Of a DNA stretch of 64,000 bases, positions 47,725-59,960 are shown piece after piece. A program made the position numbers and the translations under genes. The notes below the pieces were generated by a model, which saw nothing but the letters and a program-made list of their open reading frames with translations, searched no databases and was not told the DNA's origin. Each line of letters begins with the position of its first letter. Position 1 is the first letter of the stretch. Source of the DNA: Ophiocordyceps camponoti-saundersi (nom. inval.) (Eukaryota; Ascomycota; Sordariomycetes; Hypocreales; Ophiocordycipitaceae); contig PDHQ01000007.1 in assembly GCA_003339415.1 (NCBI GenBank), positions 248,001 to 312,000 of the forward strand, given 5' to 3'.

Positions 47725-49190
47725 CTACAGCTTCGACTTGGGCCTTTGCTGCGGTACCACCAAGGGATCGTAAACGTTAGCGGCCAAGACGTCAACAGGC
47801 GTAGCATTGGAATGGGCAAAGACGCCCCTCGCGTCGACGAGACCGGGATAAAGATGAGCAATGGAAGGACATCCGATGAGACGCATGTTCATCTCCATCT
47901 CGTCCTTAAGCAGCTGCATGGCGCGCTCGACACCCTGCTGGCCGTAGGCGCTCATGGCGTAGAGAAAGGGTCGACCGATGCCTACCCCCTTTGCGCCGAG
48001 GCAGAGGGCCTTGAGGATATCGGTAGCACGTCTGAAGCCGCCGTCGACAAAGACTTCAAGCCGGTCATCGAGCCCGCGATCGCGCAGCACCGGCATCACC
48101 TCGGCGAGGATCTCGATACCGGACCGGGCAAAGTCGAGTTGGCGGCCGCCGTGGTTGGAAAGGACGACGCCTTGAACGCCGGCGTCGACGGCGCGTATCA
48201 CGTCCTCGACGCGCTGGACGCCCTTGAGAACGATGGGCATGTCTGTGATGGACCGGAAACAGGCGACGTCCTTCCAGCTGAGCGAAGGGTCGATGAAGCT
48301 GGAGATGGCGCGGGCGGCGCCCTGACTGTTGTCTGTATCGTGGCCGGCCTGGACGTCACTGCCTTGGTCAGTGAACTTTGTGCGCATGTCCTTTTCGCGA
48401 CGACCGAGTTGAGGGGCGTCGACTGTGATGAAAAGGCCCTTGCAACCTCGGTCCTCTGCGTGGCGGACGATGCTCCGCGTGATTTCACGGTCCTTGTTGA
48501 CGTAGAGCTGCAGCCATTGGACCTGGTCTCCCTGCCTGGCGTCGACGATATCGTCGAAGGCGCAGGAGGCCAGAGTGGGTATCATCTGAATGACTTGGTG
48601 CGTGTGGGCGGCACGCGTCAAGACCACTTCGCCTTCGGGGTTGCCCAGCTTGCCGAGCGCAGTGGCAGTGACGTAGAAGGGAGCAGCGCATTTGGTACCC
48701 AGCATCGTGGTTTCAAGACTGACTTGTTCGACATCAACGAGCACCTGCGGTCGGAACCAGATACGATGAAGAGCAGCATGGTTCTCGCGCATCGTCTGAA
48801 CCATGGTCAACCTCCTGGTCCAGACCGGATAAAGGGAGAGTTGGCAAGCCTCACAATCTCATCGTCTGCAGCACTGGAATAGTAAGCCCAGGCAGTACGC
48901 TTCATGACTCTACGAGCCACAGCCTCAAAGTCAAAGAGATTATAGCACTGCGAGAGCAAGGGTTTCAACGCAACGCGCTCCCGTCGATCAATCTCGTCCG
49001 GGTCGTCGTCGTCGTCATCAGCCTCGACAGCGACGGTGTCCATGTCGACAGGTCCTAGATGCATGGACCGGTCAAGGTATTTGTCGAGCGTATCGGGCGG
49101 ATGAATCGGGTCGAACTCTTCCGTCGCATCTTTGCCCTATCGTAAACTTGAATTAGGGAAAAGGAGGTGGAGAGAGAGAGAGGGAGGGAG

Positions 49191-49221
<31 letters not shown>

Positions 49222-49495
49222 AAGCGGAAGAGGTCGCATACCGCATGTCGTAAGATGACGTTTTGGCCACCGGGATGATCTAACAGGCGGCGTCAACAGC
49301 GGAAGACAAGACGGGGCAAAGAAGGGCTCAATGAACCTGGCAAAAAGGCCGTAACGTCGTAGGCTTTTCCCTGCATGTGGCGTCAGCCACTCACTTCAGC
49401 CTTGACGCTGAAGACAGTCAGTCTCTTACATGGATGATAACCCAGCACGAATCGGCACTGTTGTGCTTGGCGATGTCTTCGCCTTTCAGCGCCAT
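47725..49495 (-). CDS. Cytochrome b2-like FMN L-lactate dehydrogenase with C-terminal SKL
   Basis: CDS complement join(47725..48795, 48855..49136, 49242..49279, 49337..49370, 49430..49495), 496 residues. Residues 1 to about 75 are a cytochrome b5 domain: MALKGEDIAKHNSADSCWV, with heme ligands His35 (DHPGGQN) and His58 (FDPIHPP). The FMN alpha-hydroxyacid dehydrogenase domain follows: YYSSAADDEITMRENH, YVTATALGKLGNPEGE, LQLYVNKDRE, FITVDAPQLGRREKD, catalytic His355 in LSNHGGRQL, and FMN-phosphate site VDGGFRRATDILKALCLGAKGVGIGRP. Yeast CYB2 oxidises L-lactate to pyruvate in the mitochondrial intermembrane space. Here there is no presequence, and the protein ends PKSKL, a peroxisomal PTS1. Substrate could be another 2-hydroxy acid. 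Intron 3 (105 bp) is mostly GA repeats on the plus strand. Confidence 0.92.
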
Positions 49496-50638
49496 CTGCG
49501 GTAGAATAGTAATATAGTCGGCAGAGATTCGGCCTCGGACTAAGAGAGGGGAAAAGGGGGCGGTTGAGTTGAAGCAAGCACCGACGTCGGGGCCTTGAGG
49601 TTATCGAGAGTTGCCTCCTTAGTCAGCTCCGATGAGATGGTTCAGGAGGCTTCTTCTTCCTCATCACATGCTTTTCCATAGCATGTAATATATATATGGA
49701 CTTGGTATTAGGTGGTAGTCAGATCAGTTTGTAGTTACACTCATATATCTGTAGCTATATTGGAAGAAGCCGGTTGCGGAGCGAAGCCTTGACTTGGGGG
49801 TTGGAAAGGAGGCTGATCAATGGATGTTCAATTCGGCCTCGTTTATTGGCTGGCGCGTGTGCGAATGACGTAGTTGTCGACTCGGCGTATGTACATACAT
49901 ACATACATGGACTCCTCAACTCAGAACGAATTGAACCAGCCGACGCCATCGTAGCGACAAAGAATAGTAGATATGTATGTATGTTATGCCAGGGAATATA
50001 GAAATAGCAATCACCTGACTTTTTCTTGAATAGGTATTTACAGTAACTCTCAACTATTACCGATTATTCTTATACGATGGTAGGGTTAGGGTAGGGTAAA
50101 AGCTCACCTCACCTCACCTCACCTCAACTCACCCTCATCCAACAACTCAACTAATGCATCCCGCACATATCGCTATTCACAACGTCACATAATAAAAGCG
50201 AAGCCGAGATATACACCGAGAAACATCACTCTTCCAACTCCTTTCCCCCCTTTCACTCAGGGATAGGAATTCCCATCGTACGGAGTGCTTACAAGACTCC
50301 TCATTTCCCATCCTCCGCCACGTCCCAACATTGCCCCCCCCCTTTTCCTTCTCACACAAGAACCTCACAACCTTACACACACCACCAATCAGAATAAGAG
50401 GGCAACGCTCATCAGTTCCAGACGAGATGCTCTTTAACAGCGTCAACGGCATTGAAAACACCCCCTAAACACACAACAGCAAACACAACGAGACCAAAAC
50501 AGACCTCAAAGTCCAAACAAGTCATAAAGATAAGTACGTAGGGGAGGAAACTGCCTACAATAAACACGAAAAGAAAAAAACGGGCTGGCTTCCTCTCTCC
50601 CCTTTTCCAACATTACGCCCCCTTCCCTACCCGCCCCC
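49496..50638. other. Intergenic: cytochrome b2-like upstream region and BRO1 3' flank
   Basis: It holds TACA tracts (49888-49907), an imperfect CTCACCTCACC repeat (50101-50135) and AT-rich sequence. No gene is seen. Confidence 0.5.
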
Positions 50639-53600
50639 CTATTTCCAAGCACTGAGCCCAGCCCACGGGTCTTGAGGCTGCTGCGCCGATTGCGCGCTCT
50701 GAGGAACCTCATACTCGTGCTTCCCGTAATGTATCGTCTGCTGCGGTCCCAGCGGTGGAGGCCCCGGCGGTGGAGGCGGTGGCACGAACCCGGGAGGCAC
50801 CGAAGTCCCCGGCCCCTGCGGTGGCCCACCACCGTAGGCCGCCTGGTAAGGTCGCGCCGACTGCTGCCCAAACGTCGTCTGCGTCGAGGGCGGCGACCGA
50901 GGACCCGCCGTCGGCCCGTACTGGCTCGGGTTGTACGTGGGCGGAGAGAAGGTGCCGGACGCGGCGGCCGGGCTGCTGTAGCCGCCGTAAGCGGGATACG
51001 GGTGTTGTTGCTGTTGCGGATGCTGGTGTTGTTGCAGATGCTGGTGTTGTTGCAGATGAAGAGGTTGTTGTTGCTGCTGCTGCATGTTGCCAGGCTGGTG
51101 CGGCGGCGGCGACGTCGGCACCTGATAATGACCCTGGAAATTGGCTTGCGGATACCGAGCCGCCGACCCTAGCGGCAACGGCGCCGGGGTAGGACGTCCG
51201 GAAGGAGGCCGCGGCGGCGACTTGGCCGGATCCATAGACATGCGCTCCATGAGCCCCCGCAGCCGCTCCCGCTCCAGCTCGGCCTGGCTGTTCTTACCGA
51301 CCGATCTGTCCTGCTCGATCTGGTTGAGAAGCTGCGCGCCCTCGTACCTCCGGTTATTGACAAACGTCTCCACATTCTTCTCCAGGCTCTCCGCCGTCTC
51401 CCTCATCTCTCCGTACCAGTTCTTGGCGCTCTGCAGCCCGGCCTCGAGGTCGAGGAACTCCTGGTAAGCGCGCTTGAATCTGTTCACCACCGCCGACGTC
51501 TGCCGCTGGATGGCTTCGTACTTGCTTCGCTCGGCCCGAACCCGTTTATCTTGCAGTAGCGCGTTGTAGATCGTCATCAATTCCTTCATCAGAGACGACT
51601 GCTTATGATTGGCCTGCAGCAGCCGGTTCTGGTGCGGTCGGAACTTCCCAAGCTCCTGCTCGAACAGCTGGGCCTCGTAGTTGGAAATGGATTTCTTGTT
51701 GAGGATGAGGACTTGAGAGATGTCATCGTTATGGACCTATACACGCCTTCAGCCTCTTCGCCTTTTCCTCTTCGCCCTCTCGTCCGCGAGGCTGAAAGGG
51801 GACTTACCTTTTCCTTGAGATCCTTGAGCACTTGGTTCCGCTCCCTCTTTACCAGGTTGAGCTTCTTCAGCAAATCCTCGACCTTTGCCACTTGGTCCGT
51901 CACGCTGGATTCGCCATCATCGAAATCGGCGTCCAGCAGGTTTGGCTCGGGGGCGGGCGAAATCGCCGAGTTACTGCCGCTCTTACCCCTGGCTGCGGCC
52001 ACAGCTCTCTGATAGAGCTGGTCAACCTCGCCATTCTGCGCCGCGCGTCGCATTTCGTCAAATTCGCCAGCGTTTTGACGCAGCTTGGCGTCCAATTGGC
52101 TGTCACTCGCCATGGCCTCTTCCAGCGCCTCCCGGTAGTTTCGAATGTCTCCTCGCAACGTCGTCGTCAGTCGGGCGCTCGGCTGTTGGCTCCATTCGCT
52201 CTCATACTTGGATCGCATCTTCTCGCACACGCTCTCCTCCATGTCGAGCTGCTTCGTGCTCCTGTCGAGTATCGCCACAATCGACTCCTTCTCCGATCTC
52301 AACCAATCCAGGATCGCGCTTGGGTTCTCGTGGTCAGCGACGTCGTCACACCACTGCCTAAAGTCCTCATCTGGTTCTAGGTCTTGGTCGAACCCCCCTT
52401 TGATAACCTGTAACGCCCCGGGAAGTCTGAGGTAGTCGAGGGCAGCCGCCATCTCCCCGTTAGCCGTGTCAGCCTTCTCCGTCTCGGCCCTCACAAGCTT
52501 CGCTTTTTCCTCATCGTAGAGGCTCGCCGACTCTGTGACGGCCATGGGAACGATTTTGGCAAACAGATCCGGCCCCGTAATGCGCGAAATGTCCTGTCCC
52601 GCGTACAGTTCGCTGACAGGGATCGGCTTCGCCGCGGGCAGCTTTGGGATGGGCGCCAAACCGGCCTCGGGCGGGACGGTCTGGTGATAGACGAAGTCGT
52701 TGTCTTTGACCTCCTCAACCAGCCTCTCCTGCACGGTGGCGAGCTGTCGCTTGGAGAGTTCCTGAAGGATCCCGCTTGTCTCGGCGCCAAGATTGCATCC
52801 GGCTGGCAGGGAAGTCGGGAAACTTCTGGACATACGATCGGCTTCCTTGGCCAGGCCCTCGGCCACCCTGAGGCGCGATACTGCTGTTCCATGATCTCCT
52901 CCTTCGGCGTCGCTTAGCGCCTGAAAGTACTGTGCCTTGGAGTTGAACAGACTTGCTTTGATCTACATAATGACGCCAGTCAGAATTTAAAGACGGCAGG
53001 ACAAGAACAGACGGACCGACGTACCTGAATCAGCGTCAACCACACCTTTTCAAAGATGGCCTTGTTGACGTTTTCCTGCACGCCCTCGGCAGCCTGAGCA
53101 TAGAGATAGGCAGTCTGAGAGGCCAGCTTGGCCAACAAACCGATCTTCTTCTGATCAGCCACTTGCTTCTCGAGGAAGATTTCCTGGGCCTGAGCAAGCG
53201 TGACCTGGATCAGAGCCTTGACACACTCTCGGCTCAGATCAAAAGACGGAGCGTGAAGGAAGTTGTCGTTGATGTAGGTGAACATGCCAGCAGAGGCCTG
53301 AAAGGAATGGTAAGCAGTCTTGAGGGCAGAGTCTTCGGCGCGGTTCTGTAAGGCGCCGTGACAGGAGAGAACGGCGGAGATGTTGAAGATTACGGAGGCC
53401 TTTTCGAAGGCGAGGGAGTATTGAGACGTAGGCTTATGGGTGAATGCGTCGAACCTATTCATCGACTTCTTAGCTTTACCATCGACCAAAACAAGGGTGA
53501 AGCCGGGGCGCTGCGTACCAAGTAAAGGATATCTTTATATGCTGCTCATCGACGGGGAAGCGCAAGTCGAGAAGCTCCAATTGCCCATAGTAACGGTAGA

Positions 53601-53796
53601 GGATATCGCGGCCGGGAATGCTATCCTTGCCAGCACCGCGCATATTCTGCCTCAGGCGGTTAAGGGTGGCACACTCCTCGGCATAACGTTCAGGATCGTC
53701 GCCATATGTTTCGCGGATGTAGGCCTTTAGGGGCGCGACCCAGTCGATCTCGTTGGTGGCCTTGATTGGCGCCGAGATCATGGGCGACTGCGTCAT
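50639..53796 (-). CDS. BRO1: BRO1, ESCRT-associated vacuolar sorting protein
   Basis: CDS complement join(50639..51736, 51808..52962, 53025..53454, 53519..53796), 986 residues. The start MTQSPMISAPIKATNEIDWVAPLK is Bro1-like and differs from the pH-signalling relative PalA/Rim20. The Bro1 domain (about 1-380) includes YYGQLELLDLRFP and FDAFTHKPTSQYSLAFEKASVIFNISAVL. It is followed by the coiled V domain (about 400-740, DLKEKVHNDDISQVLILNKK). The C-terminus is Pro/Gln-rich with PPPPPP and poly-Gln runs. Bro1 binds Snf7 of ESCRT-III and recruits the ubiquitin hydrolase Doa4 at endosomes during multivesicular body sorting. Intron lengths are 64, 62 and 71 bp. Confidence 0.94.
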
Positions 53797-54889
53797 GGTG
53801 TCTTGTGCGACCGTGACGGGAGATGGCCAAGCTGGCGATCACGACAGCAGTCGTCGTCGCACGCAGCTGAAGCCGCGGCCTCGGCGACTCCCGTCGACGG
53901 GCGAAACGACGGCAGACCGATTCGTCGGCGGCCTCTTATGCGGCCCGAGGGTGATATCCGAGGCGGCCGACGGCAGCAGACGCTAGGGGAGAGATTTCCG
54001 TCGGCAGTTTTCACGATTTGATGGAGTCGTCTTCTTCCCTTGCTCTTCGGGAGAGATGCGAGATGGCGGGAAGAAGGGTCCGGAGCCTCGTTCTGTGATC
54101 CAGCATAAGAGTTATGACGCAGCAAGAAGGAAGAGAGGGGGAGCGGTTGCGGTGGTGCAGAGGAAGACTGACGGTAAACGTACGAGGTTACCTTGAAGAA
54201 CCGGAGCTCAGCTGCTGCTGCTTGATCTGTATGTCAGCAGCCTTGTCGGATGGGCCACGCAAGTGATGTCCCGTCGTATACCGGGGCGGAGCATAGAAGA
54301 GTAGCTTTGAATAGGTCTTGTCTGAGCCTCTTGGAGACGTAAGTAAGGTGAGGTTCTGTCATGCACTTTGCGCAGCGCCTGACCGACCGGCGAGCGGCCA
54401 ACGGCCAACGGCGAGGGAACAGGCTACCCTATACCGAGATAGCTTCGCTGATGATCTAATCTTGACGTGATGCATCATTGGCCGCCTCCGTCGTGATAAA
54501 ACCACGTTAAACGCCTATACGATACAGCTCATACAGAGGGCAAGCAGCCATAACGAATCCAGTGCCGTCTGCAGCACGCCGCCTTGAGCTATCCTTCCGA
54601 TTGGCTGCTTCGCGGCGCTTGCAACGCCCGCTTCACCTGTCTAGGCGGAACGGCTCGTTACGCTACCCGCACGAATAGATGAAGTGCAAATCAGGAGCAG
54701 ATCGATTCGAAAAGAAGAAAGACACACGCACTGATCAGCAGCAATAGCTACAGACCAAGGGGTAATCATGCCGCTCTCCGCAGCTGCGGCCACATCTGCG
54801 GCCGTAAACCACATGGCATTTTTTCCGACGCATCACCAAGACGCCCCCCCTTTTCCACCGTCCACCAACTCCCTCTCTCTCTAATACGC
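53797..54889. other. Intergenic: BRO1 upstream region and phospholipase D 3' flank
   Basis: GC-rich near BRO1. No frame is convincing and no repeats stand out. Confidence 0.5.
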
Positions 54890-57620
54890 TCAGGTATACA
54901 CACTCTCCGTCCAAGCGTTGACTTGCAGTCCCCGTTCAGCCATTTCGGCATCTTCCAGGAACGCCATCGGCATCCATACCAGGTGTCCCTCTATCTGGTC
55001 CAGCTTTTCCCGTGCGTCTTCGGGGGGCATGAACTGATCGTAGATATGACCCGATTTGACGCCCTTTGGCGGCAGATAGCGGTCGTAGTCCTCGAACGTT
55101 TTGACTGTATTCAAGGTGAGCGCGCGCTAACCGGACTCAAGACTTGATACACTTACTATTGTCATCCGGGTCCGCGTGGAACAGATGCCGGAACAGGCCA
55201 GTATTCTTATCAGCCTGGCCAGTCCACTTCGACCAGAGCTCGTCGCTCATAGGATCTTCGACAAACTTATAGCTGTCGTCGTCGGCGTATATGTTGTTTT
55301 CCGGGTTGACCGTGGGAGGCTCGGCATTGATGTCGCCGGCGGCATTCAGATCCTGCGGCGGCAATAGACCCATATGCTCGCGCCAGAGGAAACGACGTAA
55401 AGTGGTAGCGTGGTATCCGGCCTCGAATGGTTGACCATCCATGGTGCTGGGAATCATCCTCGTGTCCTCCATGACGATGCTCAGCTCACTGTCGTGATCT
55501 CCGAGCTGACTTCGGTCGTTGATATTGCTCGATCCGCAGATGACGACGCGGTCATCGGCAATGAGAAGCTTGGCATGAACGTAAAGCTCTTCCTGAATCC
55601 AGTTTCGGATTTCCGACGCTGGGTCCTCGTGGTCATCCCACGGCTCGTCCTTGAGGGAGCCCGTGCCGAGCAGGGCATGGTGGGCCACGGATGCGGCAGA
55701 CGTCACCTCCTCGTCGGGCTTTGCCTCCTCAAATATTTGCCTCGCCCGAAGTACGTCTTCCGAAGGTCCCCTTTGAGCACCAGACTTCTTATCTGGCCGC
55801 CTGTCGTCGTCGGAGCTGTCATCTTCATATCCGTAGACGCCCTCGGCCATAATTTCCTCAGCCTCGGCTCGCTGCACCTGTTGGTAGCTGATGCCCGTCT
55901 TCTTTTCCGCTTCGGTGATGGCATGTGTCTTGTTGAGGCGATCGTAGGACCGAAGGTTGAAGAAGAAGATGTGTTGGCCCGGGTCGACACCTTCGGCTTT
56001 GATCCGCCCGAAGATGGAGTGCTCTCCACGGCATATCGACTTGTACTGGTAGTCCATAATGGCCCGAGTGCCGGAAGCCGCATTCTCACGCAGGTCACCG
56101 GCAAAGCCCGGGATCGCCGGGATGATGACGATGATACGGAATTTGCGCCCCTCCTTGGACGCTCGAACCACGGCTTCTACCATGGCCGCGCCAATGGTAT
56201 TGTGGATGGGAGACTGCTGGTCGCCCGTCGCAGTGATGAAGAACTGGTTTTCGATGTAAACATAGTGTTGTGCTTTACGAATGACCTCGCAGTAGGCGTT
56301 TTGGATGGAATGGTCGGTGAGGATGCCGCTGGACCAGTCGGCGCTGGAGCGCACTATTTGTGCATGAACCGTCCCCCGGCCTTCAAGATTCTTGGTGGCC
56401 AGGGGCGTCAAGGGATGCTTGACGTATTGTCCGACGGGGTGCTTCGGGCGCTGGACGCCTACCAAGTCCTCGTCTTCCCCCTCGCGGCCCTCGAGGACGA
56501 GCCAGTCGTGACGCTCGTCGCGCTTGTGCTTGTCACGCTTGACGAAGTTCCAGCGCAATACAAAGTGCTCAGCGATGTCATAGACGCATGGTCCGATGAG
56601 GGCCATGGCGACATCGTGCCACGGCATGCGGCCATACTCGGCCTTGCTCAGCTCGTTCTGCTGCCAGTCTTGGACCTTTTTGAAATCCATGATGCGGTTA
56701 TTGTTGAAATCCTGGCCTGGCCATATCTCCTCCGAAACGCCCTCGGGATGGACGTCAGACAGAGGGTGCTGCCGAGCATCCCAGCGGCCGAAGCAGAGGT
56801 CGAGCCCGCCGATGAAGGCCAGATAGTAGTCGATGACGATGAACTTTTCGTGATGGGCCCAGTACATGGTCATGTCGGCGGCGTTCTCGAAGACGTTGTG
56901 GTCCGGGTGGCGCACCACGCGAATGTTGCCGTAACCGGGGGAGCCTTCGGGACACATGGCCTGCAGGGCATTCTTGGTGTGGCGAGAGTTGCAGGTCAAG
57001 GCAGCCTCGACCTCTTTGTAGACAATGATGTAAATCTTGACGCCCGCCTCGGCTCTCCGCTTGAGGATCTGGTCGAGACGGTGCTTCTGCGAGTGGTATG
57101 GAGGACGGCGTAGGAAAAGCTCGGGAGAAAGCCACCAATCGGCAATGTAGATGGACTCCTGAGCCTCTTCCAGTGCCACGGAGACGGCCCAGAAGTAGTC
57201 TCGGCCGTCAACGTACCACTTGACAAGATTGCCGTCTCGCTCTGGAAAGAAGGATTGAAAGCGGTTAGCTTCACAGGTTTTGGTTCTCTTTTCGTCACAT
57301 CTCTGCTCGTGTTCTTCATCGTGTCGATGATCTCTGTTGAACTGCCGTGATCTTCTATTAACGACAACGGAGAGAGCAGCCGATATAAGGGAGGGCGCTC
57401 ACCAAGTTACCCAACTTCCCGATCTGGTGCCTTTATTAAGGGGGATGGTCAGCGGAAACAAGGACCAGGACCAGGACCAGGGCAGGAAACGGGGAAACAC
57501 TGACTTTTTGTGGATGAGATGAACTTTGGCGTCGTGAAGCTTGCTGTCATGAAGCTTTTCCCTGAGATCGCCGACGAAGGAGGAGAAGCTACCGCCCTGA
57601 TCGTCTTGGGAACTCGACAT
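54890..57620 (-). CDS. pldA: Phospholipase D (short fungal type without PX/PH domains)
   Basis: CDS complement join(54890..55104, 55157..57354, 57505..57620), 842 residues. The start is MSSSQDDQGGSFSSFVGDLR; the 150-bp intron 1 (GTCAGT donor, TTAATAG acceptor) joins HLIHKK to RSRQFNRDHRHDEE. Two HxKxxxxD catalytic motifs are intact: His207/Lys209/Asp214 in HHEKFIVID and His632 in HAKLLIADD, each followed by its usual context (AFIGGLDLCFGRWD; CGSSNINDRSQLGDHDSE). Also seen is IYIENQFF-like YVYIENQFFITAT. The enzyme hydrolyses phosphatidylcholine to phosphatidic acid and choline. The absence of PX/PH domains fits the Aspergillus PldA class rather than yeast Spo14. The last exon carries the family's C-terminus (HLVWMPMAFLEDA). 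Confidence 0.93.
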
Positions 57621-58987
57621 GGCGGGCAGAAGCGCAAGAAGGCGTACGGACAATGGGTCGGTGGTTAGGCGGAAAGGTAGGTTGAAAGCGGAGAAGACCA
57701 CGTGGGTAAGTAGGAGAGTGAGAGAGGTAGAGAGAGAGTGTGTGTGAAAGACAGGGAGAGACAGCCGCAACGACAGAGTCCAGGAGAGGAGAGACAGAGG
57801 TGGGCTTTAGGGAGGCTGGTAGGGATCGAGTGAGAGAGGGGATTGATGGTGATGCGAAGAGCGACGAGTCACGACAACTAGGGGTCACGAGGCAACACGA
57901 ATAGCAGTAACTTGCGCCCCCACAAGGCACCGTGCACCGACTCTGCCTTATTATGTACTACGCAGTTAGGTGGTAGGTAGTAGGCAGTTGCTGGCAGGGG
58001 TTACCTGGAGGCTGGCAGGTAGGCTGTGCTGTGGCACATCTGTGCGAGCAAGCTAAGTGCTCTGTACGTGAATGCTAAGTAGGATTGGGATTTCAATGCC
58101 TTCGTCTCCTTCACGATTCATGGCGAAAAGGATTGGGATTTGTCTTTCTTTGCCTCTGTTGTGGCGGCCCAATGGCCGATGACGTCATTGGCATCAGTCT
58201 CAGACTCACGATACGATTTGGGGGGGAGGAGGGGTTTGAGAGATAGACCGGCGGCTTAGCTGAGAGATGATGACAGTGGCTGAATGTAATGATCAGGACA
58301 AAGAACAGTGCATAGGCACATAAATGAATGTTAAAAACAGCGATGAAGCATTGTATGGCAGAACGGCAAACCGGCAAGTTGTTGACTCTTACTTATTTAC
58401 GGTTGTCGACTCAAACGGCACACGTTATGGGTTTATGTAAGCCCACGCATCTGCAGCCCCGCCCCTCCTCCCCTTGCCCCCACACGGTGCGGATACTAGG
58501 CTCATTGGACCCTAGGGGGCCTAGATGGGCGCCTTTGCTACCTCCTACTGTATCAGGCGGGTGGTAAACGGGAAACCAGCCTGGCCCCTTGAAAAGAAGT
58601 ATGTCTACTCGCTTAAACATCTGACAGGATACTGACTCAGGTAGGAATATGGACACCCAAGCTCTATAGCTGTATTCTAATATGGCTATATGCCTATGAG
58701 CTGTAACCGCTCACTGTTAATTGTTCAAGCTGTTAACTCTGGCCACTAACAATGGAACTTCTGTGGTAGAGCTCCCCTTAGCCCCTCACAGTACCCAGGG
58801 CACAGTACCCCCTTCCCCTCCATCCCTCTCTCTGCGATGCTTCGTCCCTGCATACAAACAAACGACCAACTAAGACGATCAACGCTTTCCCCTCAATCCT
58901 AGCCGAAGCTCTCCTCCTCTCCTTATCCCTCGCCCTACATTCTTATCGGCTAGAACTTCAGTCTTTCTCCTGCCTATCAAGCCCAAC
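57621..58987. promoter_or_regulatory. Divergent upstream region of phospholipase D and the glycolipid transfer gene
   Basis: The region is 1.37 kb long. It holds GA-rich sequence near 57700-57760, TAGG/GGTAG tracts near 57970-57990, and a pyrimidine-rich leader at about 58880-58975 just before the next ATG. No gene is supported. Confidence 0.5.
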
Positions 58988-59784
58988 ATGTCGGCCCCTT
59001 CAATCCCAGCCGGCGGCACCATCGTCCAGACTTTCAAGACGTCGTTCGTCGACGTGCCGATCGATGCAGATAAGGGCAATGCTGTCGCTACGACGCCATT
59101 CCTTGACGCCGCCGAGTCTCTGACCACGATCTTTGGTCCGTCTGTATTCTCTTCTCGGCTGCCGTGACTTCTGGCTCTGACCCGGTATATACTAGATGTT
59201 CTCGGATCCGTTGCCTTTTCCCCCGTCAAGTCGGACATGATGGGCAACATCAAGGTTCGATACTTTACTGCTCTTGTCGTCTTTTCCGCGCAAATGCTCA
59301 ACTCCCTCGTTCAGAAAGTTCGCGATCGACAGCTCGCCGCCCCCGCCGAATCGGAGAATGTCCAGGACCTCTGCCGCAACGAGCTCAAAGAAAAGAAGCA
59401 CACTGCCACTGAAGGACTGTTGTGGCTGGTTCGGTCTGTTAGCCATACCCAGATATCAGTCTTGTTATCTTTATTCATACCTTGAACAGAGGCCTCGAGT
59501 TCACCTGCATCGCTCTGAGCCAGAACTTGGCCAAGGTGTCGGAGGAGCTCGCTGACTCGTTCCGCGGCGCCTACGGCCAGACGCTCAAGCCCCACCATAG
59601 CTTCATCGTGAAGCCCATCTTCAGCGCCGCCATGAGTGCCTGTCCATATCGCAAGGACTTTTATGCCAAGCTCGGCTCCGACCAGCCCAAGGTGGAGGAG
59701 GACTTGCGCGTCTATCTCGCTTCGCTTGAGAAGATTGTCGGCATCCTCAAGGGCTTCCTCGACACTAAGGAGGCTAAGTGGTGA
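58988..59784 (+). CDS. Glycolipid transfer protein, HET-C2 type
   Basis: CDS join(58988..59135, 59196..59254, 59315..59433, 59490..59784), 206 residues. Typical GLTP fold features: FLDAAESLTTIFDVLGS, the sugar-binding site region MMGNIKKVRDRQLA, the ATEGLLWLVRGLEFTC helix, and HHSFIVKPIFSAAMSACPYRKDFYAKLG. Family members shuttle glucosylceramide-type glycosphingolipids between membranes. The Podospora orthologue het-c controls heterokaryon incompatibility and ascospore formation. All three introns (60, 60, 56 bp) have donors unlike GTAAGT: GTCCGT, GTTCGA and GTCTGT. The stop codon TGA overlaps a perfect GTGAGT donor-like site. It is convergent with the methyltransferase gene, 176 bp apart. 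Confidence 0.93.
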
Positions 59785-59960
59785 GTCTGGATATAGGCCA
59801 TGTCAGATATGCATGTGAAAGTGCCATCAGAGACGAAAAAATTCACTGTTATATGAAGAAACAAACGTACTCGGCCGTGCATGGCTTCTATGCCCGGTGA
59901 AGAATGCAAATGTCTGAAGCGAGGAGACTTTATAGCAAACTGGACGACTACGACCACCGT

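Noticed and set aside
47746..48882. 378-codon plus-strand frame opposite the cytochrome b2-like gene
   Set aside because: Antisense shadow of the FMN-domain exon, and it runs across the spliced intron of the real gene.
55410..57113. 567-codon plus-strand frame opposite phospholipase D
   Set aside because: Antisense shadow; the minus strand has both intact HxKxxxxD motifs.
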